This document shows, one piece after another, positions 27,010 to 34,945 of a DNA stretch of 64,000 nucleotides. The DNA lies in assembly GCF_018595685.2 (NCBI RefSeq), contig NZ_CP092334.1, positions 4,233,235 to 4,297,234 of the forward strand. The letters run 5' to 3'. Every line of letters starts with the position of its first letter. Positions within the stretch are counted from its first letter, which is position 1. Origin of the DNA: Flavihumibacter rivuli (GTDB lineage Bacteria > Bacteroidota > Bacteroidia > Chitinophagales > Chitinophagaceae). The position numbers were made by a program, and so were the translations under genes. The notes below the pieces were generated by a model, which made no database searches, was not told the origin of the DNA, and worked only from the letters and a program-made list of their open reading frames with translations.

Positions 27010-28026
27010 ATGAAACGCAAGGATTTTATTGGAAACGGGCTATTGTTGGGCCTTGGACTGCCTCTGGTCAGCAGCTCCCCTGAACCTGAACTCCCGGGGA
27101 AGCAGCCTCCTTTCCTTAAGCCTGGGGATACTATTGCCATTACCTCTCCTGCCGGATTCGTGACCCTTGAAGAAGTGATCCCGGCAGTCAGGCAAATGGA
27201 ATCATGGGGGCTTAATGTTCGACTGGGAAGCACCATTGGTAAGAAAGATGGGACTTTTGGCGGTACGGATGAAGAAAGGGCCGCCGACTTTGAGGTATTA
27301 CTGAAAGATCCCACTGTTAGCGCCATAATGTGTGCAAGGGGTGGCTATGGCTTTGTCCGGATCATTGACCGGATCGATTTTGGGCACCTTCGCCGCCATC
27401 CGAAATGGCTTATTGGGTTTTCTGATATTACAGTTTTGCATAACCACGTGAACCGGCATTATGGTATCGCGACCCTCCATTCCAAGATGTGCAATAGCTT
27501 CCCCACAGACTGGAATGCAGCTGAGCCGATCCAGATGGAGACCATCCTGTCTATCAAGCGGGCCATCATGGGCGAGCACCTGTTGTATACAGCGCCGGCC
27601 CATCCGCAGAATAAGCAGGGTAGGGCAGAAGGGGTATTGGTTGGAGGAAACCTGAGGATTTTGGAAAACCTTGCCGGTTCTGCTTCGGATATCCATACCC
27701 GTGGGAAGATCCTTTTTGTGGAGGATACGGGAGAATATCTATACAGTATTGACCGGATGTTTTGGAACCTGAAGCGTTCCGGGAAGTTGGAGCATCTTGC
27801 CGCCTTGGTAGTGGGGGGCTTTAAGGTCAAGCCTGCTGAGAAGCCGGAAGAAGAATTTGGGAAGAACCTGGTGGAAATTGTACTGGAGAAGATGGAGGAT
27901 TGTTCCTATCCGGTATGCTTTGATTTTCCGGTTGGTCACCAGAAAAATAATTTCGCCTTAAAATGCGGCCTAAGGCACCAGTTACAGGTCACCGAAATTG
28001 GTACAACTTTGAGGGAGATAAAATAA
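27010..28026 (+). CDS. S66-family LD-carboxypeptidase, probably exported
   Basis: S66 serine peptidases cleave the D-Ala from L,D-tetrapeptides during peptidoglycan recycling (LdcA), or detoxify peptide-nucleotides (MccF). The likely triad is Ser138 in GFSDIT, Glu238 in LFVEDTGEYLY and His310 in FPVGHQ. Unlike LdcA, this 338-residue protein has a leading hydrophobic segment at residues 8-23 (IGNGLLLGLGLPLVSS), so it is probably exported or membrane-anchored. A close paralogue without this segment lies at 32398. The two flank the receptor-sigma factor block. Confidence 0.85.
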   Translation: MKRKDFIGNGLLLGLGLPLVSSSPEPELPGKQPPFLKPGDTIAITSPAGFVTLEEVIPAVRQMESWGLNVRLGSTIGKKDGTFGGTDEERAADFEVLLKDPTVSAIMCARGGYGFVRIIDRIDFGHLRRHPKWLIGFSDITVLHNHVNRHYGIATLHSKMCNSFPTDWNAAEPIQMETILSIKRAIMGEHLLYTAPAHPQNKQGRAEGVLVGGNLRILENLAGSASDIHTRGKILFVEDTGEYLYSIDRMFWNLKRSGKLEHLAALVVGGFKVKPAEKPEEEFGKNLVEIVLEKMEDCSYPVCFDFPVGHQKNNFALKCGLRHQLQVTEIGTTLREIK

Positions 28027-28044
28027 ACAGAATTTTCACCTGCC

Positions 28045-28506
28045 TCATTTTCTTCGGCTACCCCTTTTGCCCATCCTGGTAATAAGGGTATCCAACTTTA
28101 CCTGTTGTTCCGGGTTGCAGATCTTCCTGAGTTCCCTGAAATGCCGGTAATTATTCAGGATGAGGGTTTGTTCCATTCCTGCCATGGAGGCTGAGGTAAT
28201 TGTGATCAGGCTATCCGGCTGTGGCTCCTGTTTCAGGTAACCATAAAGCCTTTCCCTGGCTGTTCTCAATGAGTCATACAGGGCTTTGTTCCTATTACGG
28301 TTAGCCTCCCATAAACTCCTGAACTGTTCGGTTTGTTGTTGGTCCAGTTTCAATTCCCTGGTCATATACTCTACGGGCGACCTGTCGCTGCCCGATCTTC
28401 CATGCTGGCTGCGGTTTCGGATGAAGTAAGTTCCCAGCAAGATGATATTCGATGCCAGTAAAACGGTGATGATCACCAGCAGGGTTTTGGGATTCATTTG
28501 TTTCAT
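28045..28506 (-). CDS. Spy/CpxP-like membrane-anchored periplasmic protein
   Basis: The 153-residue protein has a single transmembrane segment (about residues 8-27). A helical periplasmic domain rich in Gln, Arg and Leu follows, with a motif MTRELKLDQQQTEQFRSLWE, which resembles the LTxxQ helices of Spy/CpxP/CnrX stress proteins. In Bacteroidota such genes often accompany ECF sigma and anti-sigma genes, as here. Its ATG overlaps the stop of the anti-sigma-like gene (ATGA), so the three genes are translationally coupled. A role as signal sensor or chaperone is inferred. Confidence 0.7.
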   Translation of the reverse strand: MKQMNPKTLLVIITVLLASNIILLGTYFIRNRSQHGRSGSDRSPVEYMTRELKLDQQQTEQFRSLWEANRNRNKALYDSLRTARERLYGYLKQEPQPDSLITITSASMAGMEQTLILNNYRHFRELRKICNPEQQVKLDTLITRMGKRGSRRK

Positions 28507-28835
28507 GGGGTGAGGGTATTGGCGTCTGCTAATGATGACTGGTCAAAATTGTATTCCTGGGCAAGCGCTGTTAATGGTTCTGTTTTTTCCTCTGCAGTAG
28601 AGGCGTTCTCCTTGAAGATGATCCAGCCATTGACAAGGATCAACAGCAGTGCCAGCGTAAAAGCAACCATGGGTCTTGAAAGGAATTCCGCCGGCCTGCT
28701 CCACCATTTTCCGGTAGTGGAAAGCCGGGCACTCACCCTGGTGTAAAGGTGCGATGGGGCAGTAGCTCTCTGGATCCCGTCAAGGCTATCCAGGATGGAG
28801 TTAATCTTCTGCTCTTCAGGTGTGTTGCCGGTCAT
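28503..28835 (-). CDS. Putative membrane anti-sigma factor
   Basis: The 110-residue protein has a cytoplasmic N-terminal part of about 54 residues, one transmembrane helix at 55-74 and a short periplasmic tail of 36. This is the topology of small anti-sigma factors. No zinc-binding H-x3-C-x2-C motif is present. It overlaps both the ECF sigma gene upstream and the Spy-like gene downstream by four bases (ATGA on each side), which supports a regulatory pairing. The call rests on topology and context, not on a recognised domain. Confidence 0.6.
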   Translation of the reverse strand: MTGNTPEEQKINSILDSLDGIQRATAPSHLYTRVSARLSTTGKWWSRPAEFLSRPMVAFTLALLLILVNGWIIFKENASTAEEKTEPLTALAQEYNFDQSSLADANTLTP

Positions 28836-29410
28836 AGTTGGTTATTTTGTTTCAAGTAACTGTTCAGGTATTTTTTCAGGTTCGTTTTAGCCCGTTGTAA
28901 CAGCGATTCCACTGCGCCTTCCGAAATCTCCATGATCGCACTGATCTCCTGTTGGCTTAAGCCTTCAATTTTCTGCAAACTGAAAGCTATCCGTTGGTTG
29001 CCGGGTAATTGCCTGATCGCTGTCAATAAGATGGCAGCCTCCTGCTTTTTCTCCAGCAATACCCCCGGATGGTGAAATTCCAAAGCATTATTTTCCTCTG
29101 GGTCCTCTTCCCGTCCCGAATGAAAGAGCTTGCTCCACAGTAACTTCCTTTTTCTCTTCCGTAGCAGGTCCATGCATTTGTTTACGGTTATCCTGTATAG
29201 CCAGGTGGTAATGCCAGCGTCACCCCTATAGGAATTCAACCCTAACCAAGCCGATACGAATACTTCCTGGGCGATATCTGCTGCATCTTCTTCATCCTGT
29301 ACCAAACCCAGGGCGGTATTATATATCCTGTCCTTCCAGCCTTCTACCAGGATCCTGAAGGCTGAATCATCTCGCTGAATTAATCTTTCGAACAGTTCCT
29401 TTTCGTTCAA
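28832..29410 (-). CDS. ECF-type RNA polymerase sigma factor
   Basis: The 192-residue protein has region 2 at about residues 1-80 (DAADIAQEVFVSAW and TTWLYRITVNKCMDLLRKRK). Region 4 is at about 125-180 (RIAFSLQKIEGLSQQEISAIMEISEGAVESLLQRAK, a helix-turn-helix). It directs transcription of a small regulon in response to an envelope signal. The overlap with the anti-sigma-like gene suggests that partner controls it. The gene lies 45 bp downstream of the outer-membrane receptor gene and may be cotranscribed with it. Confidence 0.9.
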   Translation of the reverse strand: MNEKELFERLIQRDDSAFRILVEGWKDRIYNTALGLVQDEEDAADIAQEVFVSAWLGLNSYRGDAGITTWLYRITVNKCMDLLRKRKRKLLWSKLFHSGREEDPEENNALEFHHPGVLLEKKQEAAILLTAIRQLPGNQRIAFSLQKIEGLSQQEISAIMEISEGAVESLLQRAKTNLKKYLNSYLKQNNQL

Positions 29411-29455
29411 TTGCGGCAGTTTGCTGATCTGCTAATTTAGCTTTTTCCACCCGGC

Positions 29456-32272
29456 CTAAAAGAATGGGTTGCCAGGTCCCGTTTGCCTTCTTGGGGCGGC
29501 GGGAGCCTTGCCAAAATTCTTGATCCGGTAATAGAAAGTAAGCATAAAGTATTGGGTCAGCACCTGCGTCTGTACATCTTCTATATAGTTGGCTGCAATG
29601 GTCCTGCTGATGCTCCTGTTCTGCTTCAGGAGGTCGAATACGGATAGCCTGAGGTCCCCTTTCTGGTCTTTCAGGAATTTTTTGCCAATGGCCATGTTCC
29701 AGAGCCAGAAATCCTGGTTAAAAGCTGCTGTTAAACCGCGATACAATTGATTGTTGATCTCTGTCTGGAACAACCAGCCTTTCTTACTGGTAAGGTTAAC
29801 CGAAAGTCCGGCAAGCTGGGAAAAATAATTATTGTCAAGTGTTTGCTGGAAGCTGTTCTTTACCTCGCTGTAATTGGCCGTGTAATTCAGGTTGAAGTCG
29901 ACATACTCACTGATGTTACTGGCCAGTACCAGTCCCCCGGAATAGGTAATGCTATTGGCAATATTGCTGGCATTGTTGATGAGACCGGGCGTGCGAACAA
30001 AGGTCAGGCCTCCATTCAGGGTAAGGTTTGATTTGATCGGTTTTATTGGAAAGGAATAGGTCAGCAGTGAATTGATATTCCAGTAGCCATCCAGGTTAAT
30101 AGGCTTTGATAATTGCGATCCCCTGAAAAGCGTAACTGTAGGGGTAAGTACTGAATCCTGGAAGGCTGTATACGTTGCGTTGGTGATAAAGTTATCTGTC
30201 TGGTTAGCGAAAAGGTTAGCGAAGAAGCTGGTGCCCTTACGGCTATTGGTATAACTATACCTGCCGCCAAAACGGTTGGTCACCGACTGTTCGAGTTCCG
30301 GATTACCGGTTGTCAGGAACAATGGATTGGTATTGTTGATCACATTTTGCAATTGTCCCACACCCGGATTATTGGTATTGCTGCGATAGAACAAACGGAT
30401 ATTGCTCTTGTCGCTGAGTTTCCAGCGGAACATGGCATTGGGTAATACGTTACTGAATTTTTTATTCAGGACACCTTGCTGCGGGTAGGTCTGGTTGTTC
30501 TTCAGTGTGGCTTCCTGTGCATCCAGGCCGATGGCTAGCATTTTATCCCTGTCGCCGTAGCGGTAGGTAATACCTCCCCTTTGTGTAGTAATCTGGTTGC
30601 TGAAAACATTGGATAAGCTGGTGTCCAGTTGGCTGAATTTTCCGGTCGACTCATCAAACTTCCAGGTCCGCTGGTCTGCATCGCTGTTGGAATAGGAAGG
30701 GTTATAGCTGACCTGCAATGTCCCTTTCTTACCAATCGGTTCATTGTACGTGATATTGGTGGAAAGGGAATACCCTTTTGTTTCAGCTATCTGCTGTTGC
30801 AGGAGGGAGTCCACATCCGGGGGGATTGTTTTGTAGAAGGTTGAAATGGCTGTTACCTCCTGCGTTGAATTTCGGTTGTTCAGCCCTGTTGTGATCCCTA
30901 CGGCGATAGACCTTCGCCTGTTGTGGAAGGCGTGCCTGAAAAGGACAGTATTATTAAAGTTGTAACCATTGCCAGTGGTCCTGCTAAGGTTTTGGGTAGC
31001 ACTGATCGGATTGGAGCTTTGGAGGCTCTGGAGACCACTAAGGTCAGACCTGTTATTGTTTTCCTGGAAGTTGAAAGATGGGGTAATGATCAGGGTGTTG
31101 TTGGAATCTATCTTATACTCCATCCGCATATTGATCCGATGGCTGCTGGTATTATTCCGGGCAGAGGACACTTCACGATAGAACGTGCTTGAGTCAGGTG
31201 TGATGAACTGTTCCCGGTTGGAAACCGAATTATTGTCGTTTTTTGAGTTGTTGAAGAAGTAGCTGCCTGATACGTTGAAATTCTTTCCCCAAAGGTCGCT
31301 GAAGTTGACCCCTACTGAGTTAGTGGTGGTGATGCCCCTTTGGCCAGCTACCTGGAAATTGTCGCTATTGCCGCCACCGGGACCACCCCTTCCGCTGCCC
31401 CCGCCTCTTCCGCTGCCCCCGCCGGTCAGTCCTAGGATGTCGGAACCGGTGAAGTTCTGCTGGTTGATGTTGTTAAAAAGTCCAACGATCGATATCCTCC
31501 GTTCCTTATTGAAAAAGTTGACTGATCCCCCCGCCTGGTAGCGGTCATCGGTTCCATAGCCTGCATATACCCTTCCAAACTGTCCATTCCTGCGGTCCTC
31601 TTTCGTAACAATATTAATGGCCTTGTATCCTTGCCCGTCATCAACACCAGTCAACTGTGCCTGGTCGCTTAAGCGGTCAAATACCTGTATCTTGTCCACC
31701 ACATCCGCGGGCAGGTTGCGCAGGGCTGCAGTAGCATCATCCCCAAAGAATTCCCTGCCATCAATGGTTACCTTCCTGACATTTTCCCCCTGAGCTTTAA
31801 CCTGGCCATTTTCTACCTGGACACCCGGCATTTTCTTGACCAGGTCTTCAACATTGGCGTCCGCATTTACCTTGAATTGGCTTGCATTGAACTGGACTGT
31901 ATCGCCTTTCTGCTGGGCTGGCGGTGTCGTTGCTTTTACCACGACCTCATCCAGGCTTTTCGAAGATTTGTCCAAGGTGATGGTGCCCAGGTCAATAGGC
32001 TTGCCCTGAAGGGTGATCACTTTTTCCCAGGCTTCAAAACCAATAAATGATACCCCTATTTTGTAGGAGCCGTTGGGGATTCCCGAAAAACTGAACTGGC
32101 CATTGGCTGTGGTAACGACATTGCGGGAAAAACTGCTGTTGCTGATCCTGACGGTTGCTCCGACTAGTGGCTTGCCATCCTGTTTGCCCGTGATCACTCC
32201 CTTTACGGTTTGCTGTGCCTGTAGTTCCAGGCATGAAATAATTCCGATCAATACTACTACAATGATTCGCAT
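29456..32272 (-). CDS. Outer-membrane beta-barrel receptor with carboxypeptidase-like N-terminal domain
   Basis: The roughly 938-residue protein starts with a signal peptide (MRIIVVVLIGIISCLELQAQ). A carboxypeptidase-regulatory-like beta-sandwich follows (VKGVITGKQDGKPLVGATVRI...). A plug-like domain comes next (VEDLVKKMPGVQVENGQVKAQGENV...TIDGREFFGDDATAALRNLPADVVDKIQV). A long barrel of the OMP_b-brl_3 type closes the protein. It resembles TonB-dependent receptors, but the ligand is unknown. One loop is a glycine-rich stretch encoded by an 18-bp tandem repeat. I chose the ATG at 32272 for the signal peptide; the frame is open to 32353. It lies upstream of the ECF sigma gene on the same strand. 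Confidence 0.85.
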   Translation of the reverse strand: MRIIVVVLIGIISCLELQAQQTVKGVITGKQDGKPLVGATVRISNSSFSRNVVTTANGQFSFSGIPNGSYKIGVSFIGFEAWEKVITLQGKPIDLGTITLDKSSKSLDEVVVKATTPPAQQKGDTVQFNASQFKVNADANVEDLVKKMPGVQVENGQVKAQGENVRKVTIDGREFFGDDATAALRNLPADVVDKIQVFDRLSDQAQLTGVDDGQGYKAINIVTKEDRRNGQFGRVYAGYGTDDRYQAGGSVNFFNKERRISIVGLFNNINQQNFTGSDILGLTGGGSGRGGGSGRGGPGGGNSDNFQVAGQRGITTTNSVGVNFSDLWGKNFNVSGSYFFNNSKNDNNSVSNREQFITPDSSTFYREVSSARNNTSSHRINMRMEYKIDSNNTLIITPSFNFQENNNRSDLSGLQSLQSSNPISATQNLSRTTGNGYNFNNTVLFRHAFHNRRRSIAVGITTGLNNRNSTQEVTAISTFYKTIPPDVDSLLQQQIAETKGYSLSTNITYNEPIGKKGTLQVSYNPSYSNSDADQRTWKFDESTGKFSQLDTSLSNVFSNQITTQRGGITYRYGDRDKMLAIGLDAQEATLKNNQTYPQQGVLNKKFSNVLPNAMFRWKLSDKSNIRLFYRSNTNNPGVGQLQNVINNTNPLFLTTGNPELEQSVTNRFGGRYSYTNSRKGTSFFANLFANQTDNFITNATYTAFQDSVLTPTVTLFRGSQLSKPINLDGYWNINSLLTYSFPIKPIKSNLTLNGGLTFVRTPGLINNASNIANSITYSGGLVLASNISEYVDFNLNYTANYSEVKNSFQQTLDNNYFSQLAGLSVNLTSKKGWLFQTEINNQLYRGLTAAFNQDFWLWNMAIGKKFLKDQKGDLRLSVFDLLKQNRSISRTIAANYIEDVQTQVLTQYFMLTFYYRIKNFGKAPAAPRRQTGPGNPFF
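31389..31423. repeat. In-frame 18-bp tandem repeat in the receptor gene
   Basis: The 17-bp sequence CTTCCGCTGCCCCCGCC occurs at 31389-31405 and again at 31407-31423, a period of 18 bp. It encodes repeated Gly-Gly-Gly-Ser-Gly-Arg units in a surface-type loop. Slippage would change loop length without a frameshift. Confidence 0.7.
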
Positions 32273-32397
32273 ACTTATTCTTATCGACCCTATTAGACGG
32301 ATGTTTTCAATGAATCCTTCGCCCGGCTCCGTATTTTTTTTCATCTTCGCCAAAGGGCTTAGAGGGAGCGCCTGTTGACCTTAATTAAATTTGAAAA

Positions 32398-33306
32398 ATG
32401 GTAGTACCACCTTATCTAAAGAAAGGAGATTGTATCGGCCTGGTTTGTCCTGCTGGCTTCATGCCGATGGAAAGATGGAAGACATGCACTGATGTCCTGC
32501 AGGAATGGGGATACAGGGTGAAACTTGGCGCGACCATGATGAGCAGTTCTGGCAATTATTTTTCCGGCACGGATGCCGAAAGGTTGGATGATCTCCAGCG
32601 GATGATCGATGCCCCTGAGGTGCAGGCAGTGCTTTGTGGAAGGGGAGGCTATGGTTTGGGTAGGATTGTTGAACAAATCGATTTCAAACGCTTCCGGAAA
32701 TCACCCAAATGGATCATTGGGTTCAGTGATATTACCGTGTTACATGCCCACCTCAACCGCAACCTGAAGATAGCCTCGCTCCACGCTCCCATGGCAGGGG
32801 CATTCAATGATGGTGGTGACAAGACGGAATATGTGCTTTCCCTTCGCAAGGCGCTTGAGGGGAAGAAGGGAAAGTATTCAGCCTTGCCCCATCATTTCAA
32901 CCAACCGGGTGCGGCCGAGGGAAGTCTTGTCGGCGGCAATCTCACGCTGGTAGCGCATTTGATTGGAACCGGGTCAGCTTACAAGACAAAGGGTAAGATC
33001 CTTTTCCTGGAGGACGTTGGGGAATATTTATACAATATCGATCGCATGATGTACCAGTTAAAAAGGTCCGGGGTTTTGGATGGACTCGCCGGATTGGTGA
33101 TCGGTGGTTTTACAGATAGTAAGGATACTGAGCGACCATTTGGAAAGAACGCTATTGAGATCATTAAGGATATAGTGCAGGAGTATGATTATCCGGTTTG
33201 TTTTAATTTTCCGGTAAGTCATGGCCAGGAAAACTATGCACTGAAAGTTGGCCTTCCCTATAAGTTGAAAGTTGGCAAGGATATTGTTCGGTTGTCTGAA
33301 CGCTAG
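32398..33306 (+). CDS. S66-family LD-carboxypeptidase, cytoplasmic
   Basis: The 302-residue protein is a full-length S66 peptidase with Ser110 in GFSDIT, Glu205 in LFLEDVGEY and His275 in FPVSHG. It starts directly with the catalytic domain and has no export signal, as in cytoplasmic LdcA, which trims tetrapeptides for murein recycling. It is clearly related to the product of 27010-28026 along its whole length. It begins 125 bp from the divergent receptor gene start. A TAAATTTG box ends 4 bp before the ATG, without a matching upstream box. Confidence 0.88.
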   Translation: MVVPPYLKKGDCIGLVCPAGFMPMERWKTCTDVLQEWGYRVKLGATMMSSSGNYFSGTDAERLDDLQRMIDAPEVQAVLCGRGGYGLGRIVEQIDFKRFRKSPKWIIGFSDITVLHAHLNRNLKIASLHAPMAGAFNDGGDKTEYVLSLRKALEGKKGKYSALPHHFNQPGAAEGSLVGGNLTLVAHLIGTGSAYKTKGKILFLEDVGEYLYNIDRMMYQLKRSGVLDGLAGLVIGGFTDSKDTERPFGKNAIEIIKDIVQEYDYPVCFNFPVSHGQENYALKVGLPYKLKVGKDIVRLSER

Positions 33307-33549
33307 ATTTTTCGTTTATGTTTTGTTGAATAAATGGTAACATATAAGATTAAAAACAATTTGTTTTTAATAGGTAAATACATTTAATTTTAATAAGGTT
33401 ATTTTGGTAAAAGAAATCAGGGTTTTCTCTCGTTAAACCAAAGGATATTTATTTAGGTTTTGAGCATGTTTAATGATCTGGTTCCACCAACCGCCAACTG
33501 ATTTCCCTCTGACGAGTTAGCAGTAGACTTCATTAAAATTTTTTTTCTT

Positions 33550-33795
33550 ATGAGAGAAAGAGAACTGGATCGCTTATTGTCAGATGACTCCTTTATCCAT
33601 TTCTGTAGCGGCACAAATGAACTGGACCAGGCTTATTGGGAAGCGTACCTGATCGCTAATCCACATTTGAGGAAGGAGATCGAAAAACTTAAAGAGTTAG
33701 TGCTCTATACTGCTGCCACCGGATTGGTAAAGGATGTCAAGCAGCCCGCAGCAGATCATAAAAATAGTGGGTTAAAAAGAGGCCGGGATCGCTGA
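33550..33795 (+). CDS. Small protein resembling the N-terminal part of FecR-type anti-sigma factors
   Basis: The 81-residue protein is short, acidic at its start and has no signal peptide or membrane segment. The segment DDSFIHFCSGTNELDQAYWEAYLIANPHLRKEIEKLKEL resembles the cytoplasmic sigma-binding region of Bacteroidota FecR proteins (DxSF...W..WL..NP...). The FecR transmembrane helix and sensor domain are missing, and no ECF sigma gene adjoins. A 243-bp AT-rich leader region precedes it and a strong terminator follows, so it is a separate transcription unit. The relationship is by pattern only. Confidence 0.55.
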   Translation: MRERELDRLLSDDSFIHFCSGTNELDQAYWEAYLIANPHLRKEIEKLKELVLYTAATGLVKDVKQPAADHKNSGLKRGRDR

Positions 33796-33872
33796 TCATA
33801 CCTAACCATTAGACCTAAAAACGAAAGCCGGATTTTTCACTTATTGGTTATCGTTAGTGTAGCAAGATACTG

Positions 33873-33917
33873 AATGCCTTCCCTTACGGTTCGTGTAAGG
33901 GAAGGCATTATGTTTTT
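33873..33917 (+). terminator. Terminator after the FecR-N-like gene
   Basis: A perfect 15-bp stem, AATGCCTTCCCTTAC (33873-33887) with its complement at 33895-33909, encloses GGTTCGT. It is followed by ATGTTTTT. Confidence 0.8.
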
Positions 33918-33969
33918 ATGCGCGTCCGGCCTCCTTCACATTAGCCCATTCCCAATATTGGTAATTGAT

Positions 33970-33977
33970 TAGCTTTG
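33970..33977 (+). promoter_or_regulatory. Candidate -7 element of oxyR
   Basis: TAGCTTTG matches the Bacteroidota -7 consensus TAnnTTTG exactly, and would give a leader of about 20 nt. No good TTTG lies 17-23 bp upstream, as might be expected for an activator-dependent or autoregulated promoter. Confidence 0.35.
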
Positions 33978-34003
33978 GGATTGTTATAGATAAAAACTAT
34001 CAG

Positions 34004-34945
34004 ATGACAATCGTTCAGTTAGAGTATATCCTGGCTGTGGATGAGCACCGGCATTTTGCAACTGCTGCCGCCAGTTGCTTTGTAACACAGCCTACCCTGA
34101 GTATGCAGATCCAGAAGCTGGAGGAAGAGCTGGGGATCAAGTTATTTGACCGCAGCCGTCAACCCGTTGTGCCTACAGCAATCGGGGAGGTGTTACTGGT
34201 TCATGCGAGGAGGATCATCAACGAAGTGAAACAGCTGGAAGATGTAGTGAAGGAAAAACAGGGGTTGATTCATGGTGAGCTTAAATTGGGCATCATCCCG
34301 ACATTGGCGCCCTACCTGCTTCCCCTTTTCCTGCAGAGTTTCCTGGATAAATACCCTGATGTGCAGTTAAAGGTGAAGGAAATGACCACTGACAGTCTGG
34401 TGGAAGCCTTGCATAAGGGGCACCTGGACATGGGGTTGATCGTTACCCCATTGCAACATAATTCTATCCGGGAGTATCCCATGTTTTATGAAGAGATGGT
34501 AGCCTATGTCTCTAAAAAGAATGCTGCCTACAAAAAGACCTATATGCTGGCCAAGGATATTGATGTGCATGACCTGTGGTTGTTGGAAGAAGGGCATTGC
34601 TTTCGATCCCAGATGCTGAACCTGTGTGAGCTGCAGAAAGCCCATAAAGACCTGCTCCTATTTGAGTACGAAGCCGGAAGCCTTGAAACCCTGAAACGGA
34701 TGGTTGAGATGAACAGGGGAATTACTATTCTCCCGGAACTGGCTACCCTTGACCTTACTTCCAGCCAACAGAAGCTGATCAGGCATTTCCGTTCACCTTC
34801 GCCGATGCGGGAAGTGAGCCTGGTTACGACCAAAACCTTTGTCAAACAGAAACTATTGCAGACGATCAGGGAGGAGATCCTTGCCAGCCTGCCGGACAAA
34901 CTCAGGAAGAATAAGCCAAGGAATATTATCCCGGTCAGCGAGTGA
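34004..34945 (+). CDS. oxyR: LysR-family peroxide sensor OxyR
   Basis: The 313-residue regulator has an N-terminal winged helix-turn-helix (residues 1-60, with FATAAASCFVTQPTLSMQIQKLEEELG) and a LysR effector domain. Two cysteines in GHCFRSQMLNLC fall at residues 199 and 208. These are the same positions and spacing as the redox-switch pair of E. coli OxyR, so peroxide sensing through a disulfide is expected. I chose the ATG at 34004, since it begins MTIVQLEYILAVDEHRHF as in the family. No catalase, ahpC or dps gene is adjacent. The 3' end overlaps the convergent hydrolase gene by 11 bp. Confidence 0.88.
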   Translation: MTIVQLEYILAVDEHRHFATAAASCFVTQPTLSMQIQKLEEELGIKLFDRSRQPVVPTAIGEVLLVHARRIINEVKQLEDVVKEKQGLIHGELKLGIIPTLAPYLLPLFLQSFLDKYPDVQLKVKEMTTDSLVEALHKGHLDMGLIVTPLQHNSIREYPMFYEEMVAYVSKKNAAYKKTYMLAKDIDVHDLWLLEEGHCFRSQMLNLCELQKAHKDLLLFEYEAGSLETLKRMVEMNRGITILPELATLDLTSSQQKLIRHFRSPSPMREVSLVTTKTFVKQKLLQTIREEILASLPDKLRKNKPRNIIPVSE

